In this document: positions 15,146 to 21,198 of the stretch, one piece after another | How positions within the stretch are numbered: the first letter of the stretch is position 1 | Layout of the letters: the number at the start of each line of letters is the position of its first letter | Assembly: GCF_030151385.1 (NCBI RefSeq) | Contig: NZ_JASLDS010000055.1 | Coordinates: forward strand, 1-21,198 | DNA from: Soonwooa sp. | Lineage (GTDB): Bacteria; Bacteroidota; Bacteroidia; Flavobacteriales; Weeksellaceae | Length of the DNA: 21,198 bases | Direction: 5' to 3' | Translations under genes and position numbers: made by a program | Notes under the pieces: generated by a model | Databases searched by the model: none | What the model saw: only the letters and a program-made list of their open reading frames with translations | Told to the model about the DNA's origin: nothing

Positions 15146-15991
15146 ATGTCACAAGAAAATTTGAATTACAATGACTCTAATTTAACTTTAGACGAAATTG
15201 TTTTTGAAAATAGAAATAAGAGCTATGGTGCTTATGATCTTAGATCAAGATATCCAAAAGTTCTTACGAAGTCTTTCTTAATTGGGACAGGTTTATTTTT
15301 ATTAGTTGCAGGAAGTCCATTTATCTATCTTAAGATTCAAGAGATGAATAAGCCTGAGAAAGTGGAAGTTGATGCAAACCTAATTGATATTAAACAAGAT
15401 GATCCTATTCTAGAACAACCGAAAGAAGAAGAACCACCTCCACCACCTCCACCAAAAGTTGAGCCGGAGAAAATTGAGATTATTCAAAACGTTGTTCCTG
15501 AGCCTAAGAGAGAACCAAAGGTAGAGACACCTCCACCACCAATGAGTAAGCAATTGGATACTCAAACAGGTCTTGTAAATCAAGAAGGTGTTAAGAAGCC
15601 TGATTTTGTACCACCTCCACCACCAGTACCGCAAGGTAAAGGTAATGCCGTAGAAGTTAAACCAGCAGTTAATACCAATGAGGTATATGCTGAGGTTGAC
15701 CAAGCTGCAGAATATCCAGGAGGATCAAACGCGTTCCGTAAATATGTTAGTGAGAATATTGATTCTTCTAACATGGAAGGTGAAGGGCAATTAACGGTTA
15801 AGCTTAAATTCATCGTTGAAAGAGATGGTTCTGTATCAGACGTTAAAGTTGTACAGAAATCTGGAAATTCTGATTTCGATAACGAAGCTGTAAGCGTTGT
15901 TAAGAGACAGAAAAAATGGAAACCAGCTAAACTTAATGGTGAGAACGTTAGATCGTATTTCTCGATTCCAATTACAATGCAATTCCAATAA
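15146..15991 (+). CDS. tonB: energy transducer TonB
   Basis: The 281-aa protein has a Bacteroidetes-type cytoplasmic N-terminus (LDEIVFENRNKSYGAYDLR, 15-33), a single membrane helix at about 44-63, a proline-rich periplasmic spacer (poly-Pro at 97-103, 129-132 and 156-160, alternating with Glu/Lys) and a C-terminal TonB domain from about 188 (AEYPGGSNAFRKYVSENID) to the end, with the terminal block KRQKKWKPAKLNGENVRS and FSIPITMQF. It should carry energy from ExbB/ExbD to TonB-dependent receptors in the outer membrane. It is the last gene before a strong terminator, so exbB-exbD-exbD-tonB looks like one operon. The next gene repeats its C-terminal domain. Confidence 0.96.
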   Translation: MSQENLNYNDSNLTLDEIVFENRNKSYGAYDLRSRYPKVLTKSFLIGTGLFLLVAGSPFIYLKIQEMNKPEKVEVDANLIDIKQDDPILEQPKEEEPPPPPPPKVEPEKIEIIQNVVPEPKREPKVETPPPPMSKQLDTQTGLVNQEGVKKPDFVPPPPPVPQGKGNAVEVKPAVNTNEVYAEVDQAAEYPGGSNAFRKYVSENIDSSNMEGEGQLTVKLKFIVERDGSVSDVKVVQKSGNSDFDNEAVSVVKRQKKWKPAKLNGENVRSYFSIPITMQFQ

Positions 15992-16012
15992 ACCTCGGTT
16001 TATAAAAATAGA

Positions 16013-16040
16013 AAGAGAAGCTTATGCTTCTCTTTTTTTT
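16013..16040 (+). terminator. rho-independent terminator after tonB
   Basis: AGAGAAGC (16014-16021), loop TTAT, GCTTCTCT (16026-16033) form a perfect 8-bp stem followed by seven or more T. It begins 22 bp after the tonB stop and separates the core operon from the TonB-domain lipoprotein gene. Confidence 0.92.
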
Positions 16041-16096
16041 GTTTTCGTAAGTCTTGCTTTTTTATTACTTTTAGTATTAAGTTTAGTAATAAAGAT

Positions 16097-16585
16097 ATGA
16101 GGTATTGTTATATTGTTTTTGGTTTAGTTTTAATGCTTTGTATTGCTTGTAATAAGGACCCAAAAATGGATAGTGTGAGTAGTAGTGCTGATAAGAATAC
16201 AAAGTCAGATAAGAATGCGAAGTCTGATATTCAAGATCATTCCCAAATGCCTAGTGCAGATCAGTTACAAAGTCAAACTGTTGAAGAGCCAGATGTTGCT
16301 GCTGAATATCCTGGTGGTATTGATGCATTACGTGAATATATCTTAGCTGGCATAGACCCAACGAATATTGATGATTATGGTTATTTACGAGCTAGAGTTA
16401 GCTTTATTGTTGAGAAAGATGGCGCTGTGTCCAATGTTAAACTTGTAGAAGCATCTGGAAGTACAAGTTTTGATAAGGAAGCTGTACGTGCTGTAAAGAA
16501 ACAGAAACGATGGAAGCCTGCTACGCTGAGAGGTGAAAATGTTCGATCCCTTTTTACGATTCCAATTGCAATGAGTGTCGATTAA
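16097..16585 (+). CDS. lipoprotein with a TonB C-terminal domain
   Basis: The 162-aa product starts with a hydrophobic signal (MRYCYIVFGLVLMLCIAC) and an acceptable lipobox, CIAC with C18 as the likely lipidated Cys. A polar linker with a DKN(T/A)KSD repeat follows, then a TonB C-terminal domain from about 67 to 162. This domain aligns over its whole length with that of the TonB just upstream: both have AAEYPGG, FIVE(R/K)DG(S/A)VS, the block beginning KKW/KRW-KPA, and GENVRS. It therefore looks like a tandem duplication of that domain placed on a lipid anchor. It lacks the membrane helix with which TonB contacts ExbB/ExbD, so it should not transduce energy itself. It may bind a receptor or other periplasmic partner. 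It is separated from tonB by a terminator, so it has its own expression or depends on read-through. Confidence 0.82.
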   Translation: MRYCYIVFGLVLMLCIACNKDPKMDSVSSSADKNTKSDKNAKSDIQDHSQMPSADQLQSQTVEEPDVAAEYPGGIDALREYILAGIDPTNIDDYGYLRARVSFIVEKDGAVSNVKLVEASGSTSFDKEAVRAVKKQKRWKPATLRGENVRSLFTIPIAMSVD

Positions 16586-16634
16586 TTAGCATTTATTAAC
16601 ATACAAAAGTGGCGTTTTGGCTAGCCTTTTTTTG

Positions 16635-16642
16635 TATCTTTG
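16635..16642 (+). promoter_or_regulatory. candidate -7 element before the small membrane protein
   Basis: TATCTTTG matches TAnnTTTG and ends 5 nt before the ATG at 16648. The nearest TTTG (16616-16619) gives a 15-bp spacer, shorter than usual. If used, the mRNA would be leaderless and could also carry the PstS-like gene. Confidence 0.4.
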
Positions 16643-16647
16643 TTGTT

Positions 16648-16848
16648 ATGATGTTTAATTGGTTATCATTGGTTACAGGTTTTGTCTATACCATCCTTGG
16701 TGTGTTTGTAATCATTTATAAATTTTTTATTGTAGCTCTAGAACCAAAAGGGGCTTACATGCTTGGTGCATTGTTAATCGCTTATGGCATCTTTCGTATA
16801 TATCGTGCAATTAAAAAAACTCGTGAGAGTAAATATGAAGAAGAATAG
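16648..16848 (+). CDS. small membrane protein of unknown function (66 aa)
   Basis: The product has two hydrophobic helices, about residues 5-27 (LSLVTGFVYTILGVFVIIYKFF) split from a second at about 37-54 by a short polar turn (LEPKG), and a charged tail (RAIKKTRESKYEEE) that should face the cytoplasm. I do not recognise a family. The frame can be opened further upstream at a GTG (16609), but the candidate -7 element lies inside that extension, so I prefer the ATG at 16648 (16651 also possible). Its last 14 nt overlap the start of the PstS-like gene, which implies translational coupling and supports it being real. Confidence 0.6.
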   Translation: MMFNWLSLVTGFVYTILGVFVIIYKFFIVALEPKGAYMLGALLIAYGIFRIYRAIKKTRESKYEEE

Positions 16849-17713
16849 TTGGTTGGTTATTTTGGCTTTACTTTTAATAGTTTCTTGTAGTAAGTCAAAA
16901 AATGAAAGAGTAGTCGATGATCCTAATCAGGGTAGTATTACGATAGAGGCAGATGAGTCTTTCAAAAGTATTATTGATGCTTTGACGGATCGTTATATGG
17001 CCAACAATCCCAATACTAAAATCAAAGTTATTTACAAGAAAGAAGATTTAGCGTTTTTGGATTTGCTAGATGCGAAAACACGTGTTATTGTGATGTCGCG
17101 TAATCTTAGTCAGTCCGAGAAGAATGCTTTTGACCAAAAAGTTGCTTTGCCTTGGGAGCCTGCTAAGTTTGCCGCAGATGCACTTGTGTTTGTCGTGCCA
17201 AAAACTAACACTTCTATCAAGGAATTAAGTGTTGATGATATCAAACGCCGTATTTCATCAGATGATAAAAGTTTGATTTTCGATGGAGGAAATGGAGCCA
17301 ATATTAATTTTATTGCACAAACTTTTAATGTGAAAGCTTCGGCTCTTAAATATTCGGTAATTAACGGTAATGAAAACATTATCGATCAATTAGAAAAATA
17401 TCCCAATAAGATTGGTGTGGTAAGTCTTAATACAATTTCGCGTCCTTATGGCGACGAAGCTATGCGACTTCGAGAAAAAATTAATATCTTGCCAATTACT
17501 AGCAATGGTGTAACTTATACACCAACAGTGGATAATCTTCAGGATATGAAGTATCCATTCACAAGAGTTCTTTATTTTCTTGCAAATGAAAATTATTATG
17601 GTTTAGGAAATGGCTTTATCAGATTTTCGTGTACGCAGCTAGGACAGATGATTGTTGAGAAAGAAGGGCTTCAACCTTACAATATGTATCGCCGCGAAGT
17701 GCAGATGCGATAA
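16835..17713 (+). CDS. PstS-like substrate-binding lipoprotein
   Basis: The 292-aa protein starts MKKNSWLVILALLLIVSCSK, a lipoprotein signal with lipobox IVSC and lipidated C18. The rest fits the PstS/phosphate-binding superfamily (type 2 periplasmic binding fold): GSITIEADESFKSIIDALTD at the first strand-helix, RVIVMSRNLSQSE and the DALVFVVPKTN hinge segment. The phosphate-binding Ser-Gly-Thr loop of true PstS is not seen; the corresponding region reads DGGNGANINF (150-159), so the ligand may not be phosphate. No pstC, pstA or pstB is nearby. The start was set at the ATG inside the preceding gene (14-nt overlap). A longer frame exists but adds non-signal residues. It is likely part of the TonB-associated periplasmic set. 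Confidence 0.8.
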   Translation: MKKNSWLVILALLLIVSCSKSKNERVVDDPNQGSITIEADESFKSIIDALTDRYMANNPNTKIKVIYKKEDLAFLDLLDAKTRVIVMSRNLSQSEKNAFDQKVALPWEPAKFAADALVFVVPKTNTSIKELSVDDIKRRISSDDKSLIFDGGNGANINFIAQTFNVKASALKYSVINGNENIIDQLEKYPNKIGVVSLNTISRPYGDEAMRLREKINILPITSNGVTYTPTVDNLQDMKYPFTRVLYFLANENYYGLGNGFIRFSCTQLGQMIVEKEGLQPYNMYRREVQMR

Positions 17714-17742
17714 TATGTTAACAAAATTTACGATTTCAAAGT

Positions 17743-17750
17743 TATTTTTG
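17743..17750 (+). promoter_or_regulatory. candidate -7 element for the TPR gene
   Basis: TATTTTTG, 62 nt before the ATG at 17813, matches TAnnTTTG. A -33 TTTG is not apparent at the standard spacing. Confidence 0.35.
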
Positions 17751-17812
17751 GTCTGAAACTTGTGTTTCATTCCGCATAGTATAAATTTAAATAAACTAAA
17801 AATAAATTAATA

Positions 17813-19465
17813 ATGAATTATTCTAAGAAAATTGTTTTGACTGCAGCTGTTGGATTCTTCTCTCAGTTCGCATTTGCTCAATCTGTGCAAGAAGGTACAA
17901 TCTATGTTGACAGTCACAAATATGCAAAAGCAAGACAAAATTTTAATGATTTAATTACAAAAGATCCTTCCGCAAATAATTATTTTTATTTAGGAAACAC
18001 ATATCTTACACAATTCGATCCTAATTTTGATAAAGCTAAAGAATACTTTGACCAAGGTTTAGCGAAAGATCCTAAAAACTTTCTTAGCAAAATTGGTTTA
18101 GCATCAATCAAGCTAGGCAAAGGAGACAAGTCAGGGGAGACTGATCTTAGAAATATTGTAAAGGATTCTAAAGAGAAAGATGCAGAAGTATTATATCGTG
18201 CAGCAGAGGCTTTAACACTTTATGATAAAACTTCTAACCCAGATTTGGCAGTTGAATTCCTAAACAAGGCAATTGAGAAGTCTCAAAAAGCTGGAGTTCC
18301 TGCAAATTACTATTATGCGTTAGGCGATGCTTACCGTTTGAAGTCAACTAATGATCCAAAAATGGCGGGTAATGCACTTTCTGCTTACGAAAATGCGTTG
18401 CCAGTTGCAAAAAGCAAGGCTTCTGTATATACAAGAATTGCAACTTTATGGATGGCTGCACAACAATGGCAGAAAGCAAAAGAAAACTTGGATAAAGCAA
18501 TTGCTGTAGATCCATCTTATGCACCAGCTTATAAAGCCTTGGCAGGTTTTGATATTAAATACCAAAGAAATGCAGAGGCAACTCAGGATTTGATTAAATA
18601 TTCTCAGTATGCTGATGAAGATCCATCAACACAGTTGGAGATTGCTAAATTATATTTCACAAACGAAGATTACGCTAATGCGAAAACAACTTTAGATAAA
18701 GTATTTGATAAAGTTGATGATCCAGTTAAGTACAAACTTCGTTCTTATATTCAATTTGGTTCTGGAGAATATGTTGCTGCGAAAGAGAATCTAGATAAAT
18801 TCGTTTCTTTAGTAGATAAGTCAAGAGTTTTGCCTGCGGATCAAGGTCTTTATGGATTGATTGCTGCTGGATTGGCTAAAGATGAAAAAGATGCTGCTAA
18901 AAAAGCAGAATTAAATGCACAGGCATTGTCTAAAATTGCTATCGCGAAAGCTGCAAAAGATGAAACTTTTAAATGGGATGACGAGTTAGCTAAAGTTAAA
19001 GGTGGTTTCAGTGCTGCAGCGGCAGATCAAGGACCAACTAATGCTAAAATTGAGGAGCTTAAAAAGAAAGTTGCAGCTAACCAAGAGGACACAACTTCTC
19101 TGGCATATTTAGCACAAGCATATCAAGAGGCTAAAAACTGGAATGGTGCAGTTATGACTTGGCAAAAACTTACAAGCTTGCTTCCAGATTGGGCGCCAGC
19201 TTACAACTCTCTAGCTTATGCTTACCAACAAGGTGGTAATACTGAATTGGCAAACACAACTTATCAAAAATTCATTGATTTGATGGCTAAGAATCCAGCA
19301 GAAGCAGAAGCTAATAAAGAGTCTCTATCTTATGCTTATTTTGCTATCGCTTATGCAAATAAAGATTCGGATAAAGCAAAAGCAAAAGATTATGCAAATA
19401 AAGCAGTTGCACTTAATCCAACTTATCAAGATGCAGTTAACTTAGTGAAATATCTAAGTAAATAA
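17813..19465 (+). CDS. secreted tetratricopeptide-repeat protein
   Basis: The 550-aa product has a signal peptide (MNYSKKIVLTAAVGFFSQFAFA, cut before Q23) and is almost wholly alpha-helical TPR repeats. Clear examples are at about 57-90 (FYLGNTYLTQFDPNFDKAK), 204-243 (ATLWMAAQQWQKAKENLDKA), 428-500 and 504-545 (AIAYANKDSDKAKAKDYANK). A Lys/Ala-rich stretch at about 360-425 separates two TPR blocks. It has no lipobox or membrane helix after the signal, so it should be free in the periplasm. TPR domains bind proteins or peptides; the partner is unknown. It follows the PstS-like gene by ~100 bp and is closed by a terminator. This gene order after the TonB operon suggests a role with TonB-dependent transport or envelope homeostasis, but that is inference. 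Confidence 0.85.
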   Translation: MNYSKKIVLTAAVGFFSQFAFAQSVQEGTIYVDSHKYAKARQNFNDLITKDPSANNYFYLGNTYLTQFDPNFDKAKEYFDQGLAKDPKNFLSKIGLASIKLGKGDKSGETDLRNIVKDSKEKDAEVLYRAAEALTLYDKTSNPDLAVEFLNKAIEKSQKAGVPANYYYALGDAYRLKSTNDPKMAGNALSAYENALPVAKSKASVYTRIATLWMAAQQWQKAKENLDKAIAVDPSYAPAYKALAGFDIKYQRNAEATQDLIKYSQYADEDPSTQLEIAKLYFTNEDYANAKTTLDKVFDKVDDPVKYKLRSYIQFGSGEYVAAKENLDKFVSLVDKSRVLPADQGLYGLIAAGLAKDEKDAAKKAELNAQALSKIAIAKAAKDETFKWDDELAKVKGGFSAAAADQGPTNAKIEELKKKVAANQEDTTSLAYLAQAYQEAKNWNGAVMTWQKLTSLLPDWAPAYNSLAYAYQQGGNTELANTTYQKFIDLMAKNPAEAEANKESLSYAYFAIAYANKDSDKAKAKDYANKAVALNPTYQDAVNLVKYLSK

Positions 19466-19480
19466 TCTATAAAATTTATT

Positions 19481-19514
19481 AAAATCCCGTACTGCAAACT
19501 GCGGGATTTTTTTT
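19481..19514 (+). terminator. rho-independent terminator after the TPR gene
   Basis: AAAATCCCG (19481-19489) and CGGGATTTT (19502-19510) form a 9-bp stem with a 12-nt loop, followed by more T. It starts 16 bp after the TPR stop codon. Confidence 0.88.
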
Positions 19515-19522
19515 GGATTGTG

Positions 19523-19530
19523 TAAATTTG
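19523..19530 (+). promoter_or_regulatory. candidate -7 element for bshB1
   Basis: TAAATTTG, 14 nt before the bshB1 ATG, fits TAnnTTTG. A -33 element would have to fall inside the preceding terminator stem, and no TTTG is there. Confidence 0.4.
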
Positions 19531-19544
19531 TAAAAATTTATACA

Positions 19545-20261
19545 ATGAAAGTTGATATTTTAGCTATAGGAGCGCATCCCGATGATGTTGAGTTAGGTTG
19601 TGGAGGAACAATTGCAAAATTGATTTCTGAGGGGAAAACGGTTGCTATTGTAGATTTGACGCAAGGTGAGATGGGAACTCGCGGAACTAACGAAACACGA
19701 GCGCTTGAAGCCGCAGAAGCTGCAAAGATTCTAAAAGTTTCTGCTCGTGAAAATCTGAAGATGGAAGATGGTTTTTTGGAGAATTCTAAAGACTACCAAA
19801 TGCGCATTGTCAAGATGATTAGAAAGTATCAACCAGACATCGTTTTGGCTAATGCAATTGATGATCGACATCCTGACCATGCCAAAGCTGCTAAGTTGGT
19901 TTCTGATGCTTGTTTCCTTTCTGGGTTAAGAAAGATTGAAACAGAATTAGATGGAAAACAACAAGAGGTTTGGCGTCCAAATCATATCTTGCATTATATC
20001 CAATGGAAGTATATTAAGCCAGAATTTGTAATTGATATTTCAGAATTTTTAGATGTTAAGATTAAATCTTGTATGGCCTACAAAACGCAATTTTATGATC
20101 CAACTTCTAACGAGCCGATGACGCCAATTGCGACAAAAGACTTTTTGGAGAGCTTAACTTACCGTGCTCAGGATTTAGGGCGTTTGTCGGGAGTTGCTTA
20201 TGCTGAGGGCTTTACGTCAGAAAAATTAATTGCTTTGAAAAATTTTGATAATTTTATTTGA
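19545..20261 (+). CDS. bshB1: bacillithiol biosynthesis deacetylase BshB1
   Basis: BshB1 removes the acetyl group from GlcNAc-malate to give GlcN-malate, the second step of bacillithiol synthesis; bacillithiol is the main low-molecular-weight thiol of many Firmicutes and Bacteroidetes. The 238-aa product is a LmbE-type (PIG-L) zinc deacetylase. AHPDDVELGCGGT (10-22) supplies metal ligands H11 and D14 and the catalytic base D13, and AIDDRHPDHAKAA supplies H112. The segments GEMGTRGTNETRALEAAEAA and MEDGFLENS are typical of BshB1 rather than other LmbE proteins. I set the start at the ATG at 19545 because the family begins directly with MKVDILAIGAHPDD; an upstream frame adds 9 residues. bshA and bshC are not in this window. 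Confidence 0.93.
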   Translation: MKVDILAIGAHPDDVELGCGGTIAKLISEGKTVAIVDLTQGEMGTRGTNETRALEAAEAAKILKVSARENLKMEDGFLENSKDYQMRIVKMIRKYQPDIVLANAIDDRHPDHAKAAKLVSDACFLSGLRKIETELDGKQQEVWRPNHILHYIQWKYIKPEFVIDISEFLDVKIKSCMAYKTQFYDPTSNEPMTPIATKDFLESLTYRAQDLGRLSGVAYAEGFTSEKLIALKNFDNFI

Positions 20262-20287
20262 TAGTTAGAATTATTGTGCTATATTTG
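20257..20287 (+). promoter_or_regulatory. Bacteroidetes-type promoter for tRNA-His
   Basis: TTTG (20257-20260), a 19-bp spacer and TATATTTG (20280-20287) match the consensus fully. The -33 element overlaps the stop codon of bshB1. The tRNA begins 14 nt beyond the -7 element. Confidence 0.8.
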
Positions 20288-20300
20288 CACACGCAAAAAC

Positions 20301-20375
<75 letters not shown>

Positions 20376-20381
20376 CAAATT

Positions 20382-20420
20382 AAAAAAGCATCCTAATTTT
20401 AGGATGCTTTTTTTGTTTTT
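20382..20420 (+). terminator. rho-independent terminator of tRNA-His
   Basis: AGCATCCTA (20387-20395), loop ATTT, TAGGATGCT (20400-20408) form a perfect 9-bp stem flanked by six A and followed by T-rich sequence. Confidence 0.92.
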
Positions 20421-21080
20421 TAGTAATCTGCGATTATTGAAATTCAAGTCTGGAAATTTATCAACACTTTTTGTGAGTTTTTTTGAATTATTGAACTGCG
20501 TCAATTCCAGATACTCTTTTCTTTGTATGAGATATAACTTTGAATAATGTAGAATAATCTGTCGTCGTTTTGTGTAGTGGGAATTTGTCGAGAAGGTTTT
20601 AGGATAAGAAAATGAACTGATTTTCGAAGCAACTTTCTTTGAAGATCGCTCAAGTTGACATTTATTGTTTTATTCCAAGTCAAGTTAAATATGATAAACT
20701 CTTGTTGCTAAAAATTGTAGTCTATTTTCAAAAATATTTGCTAAAATCTTAAATCCTGACGTTTTTTAGTCTAATTCTCGACTTTTAAAATTCGAATTTG
20801 ATTTTTTTATTAATGTGCCTTATTGTCGAATTGTTATGAAATAGGTGAATGGGTGGCTTGTGTCGTGGTTTTTTGGCTTTTTTTAGTATTTGTAATTGTG
20901 TTTATTTTCACTTTTTATAAATATTTGTCATTATTATTTTTAAATAATATAATTAAAAATAAACTTCGATATTTTTTGTTTTGAGCTTTATTTCAATAAA
21001 AGATGTTTTTAATATATCTAGTTTATAATGTGTTATGATTATTAATCTGATAAATTGGGATCAAGAACAAAACCTGGGGA
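20421..21080. other. 660-bp T-rich region without a convincing gene
   Basis: This stretch lies between the tRNA-His terminator and the transposase fragment. It is very rich in T on the plus strand. The only open frame of note (minus strand, 20501-20683, 60 codons) has no recognisable motif and no promoter. No hairpin with a T-run and no long repeat was found; the short direct repeat CAAGTTGA / CAAGTTAA near 20650-20690 is weak. The last bases (about 21057-21080) immediately follow the transposase stop and probably include the right end of the insertion sequence. Confidence 0.5.
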
Positions 21081-21198
21081 CTAAGCAAAAAGATTGGATA
21101 ATCTAAATAGAAAAAAGGATCTATCTTTTACGCCGCGAAGTTGTAATCTGAAGTTTTTGATTTTGGCATTGAAACTTTCTGCTGAAGCATTTGTGCTT
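21081..21198 (-). mobile_element. ISL3-like transposase, C-terminal fragment (cut by window edge)
   Basis: The minus strand from the window edge to a TAG at 21081-21083 encodes 39 residues. They contain NASAESFNAKIKNFRLQL and RGVKDRSFFLFRLSNLFA, the C-terminal block of DDE transposases of the ISL3 type (NxxAESFNxxIK, then RG(V/Y)...F..R). The Glu in AESFN fits the third catalytic residue of the DDE triad. The rest of the gene and the other IS end lie beyond the window, so completeness, exact subgroup (ISAon1-like elements are a candidate) and target duplication cannot be judged. The reading frame is intact as far as seen. Confidence 0.75.

Noticed and set aside
15410..15703. Trp/Arg-rich frame on the minus strand of tonB
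   Set aside because: It is the complement of the repeated Pro codons (CCA/CCT) of the TonB spacer, not a gene.
20501..20683. 60-codon minus-strand frame after tRNA-His
   Set aside because: No recognisable motif, no promoter, no partner gene, and a length expected by chance in AT-rich DNA. It could be a remnant but this cannot be supported.

Overview
The window is ordinary chromosome of a low-GC Bacteroidetes bacterium, most likely a flavobacterium of the Chryseobacterium/Weeksellaceae type. The reasons are the protein families (YceD-L32-PdxA-RibE block, ExbB-ExbD-ExbD-TonB with the Bacteroidetes-type TonB N-terminus, bacillithiol deacetylase BshB1), the absence of Shine-Dalgarno sequences, and promoters of the Bacteroidetes form TTTG-N19-TAnnTTTG. 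No phage, CRISPR array or complete mobile element is visible.

Layout. Positions 1-1870 (minus strand) carry pdxA, a YceD/DUF177 gene and rpmF, which is cut by the window start. Positions 2060-4805 (plus) form a tight unit: riboflavin synthase, an orphan sensor histidine kinase overlapping it by 14 nt, and a tRNA1(Val)-type methyltransferase; it ends at a bidirectional terminator facing a solitary ftsE-like ABC ATPase gene (minus). rpmH (52 aa) lies upstream of ftsE with its own strong promoter and terminator. waaA (Kdo transferase, plus) converges with a GT2 glycosyltransferase (minus), followed by a DoxD-DoxA fusion and a small secreted protein. leuS (9871-12738) has a GTG start and carries an inverted-repeat insert inside the coding region.

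Positions 13013-19465 (plus) hold a TonB energy-transduction cluster: exbB, two exbD genes and tonB, then a terminator, a lipoprotein carrying only a TonB C-terminal domain, a 66-aa membrane protein, a PstS-like lipoprotein and a periplasmic TPR protein. This is the most system-like part of the window. ExbB/ExbD/ExbD/TonB should power TonB-dependent outer-membrane transporters; the attached periplasmic proteins have no assigned role. Then come bshB1, tRNA-His(GUG), about 660 bp without a convincing gene, and at the right edge the C-terminal end of an ISL3-like transposase (minus).

The observations most worth checking are the palindromic insert in leuS at the start of its editing domain, the TonB-domain lipoprotein and PstS/TPR extension of the TonB locus, and four promoters with an identical 19-bp spacer, one of which predicts a leaderless mRNA.
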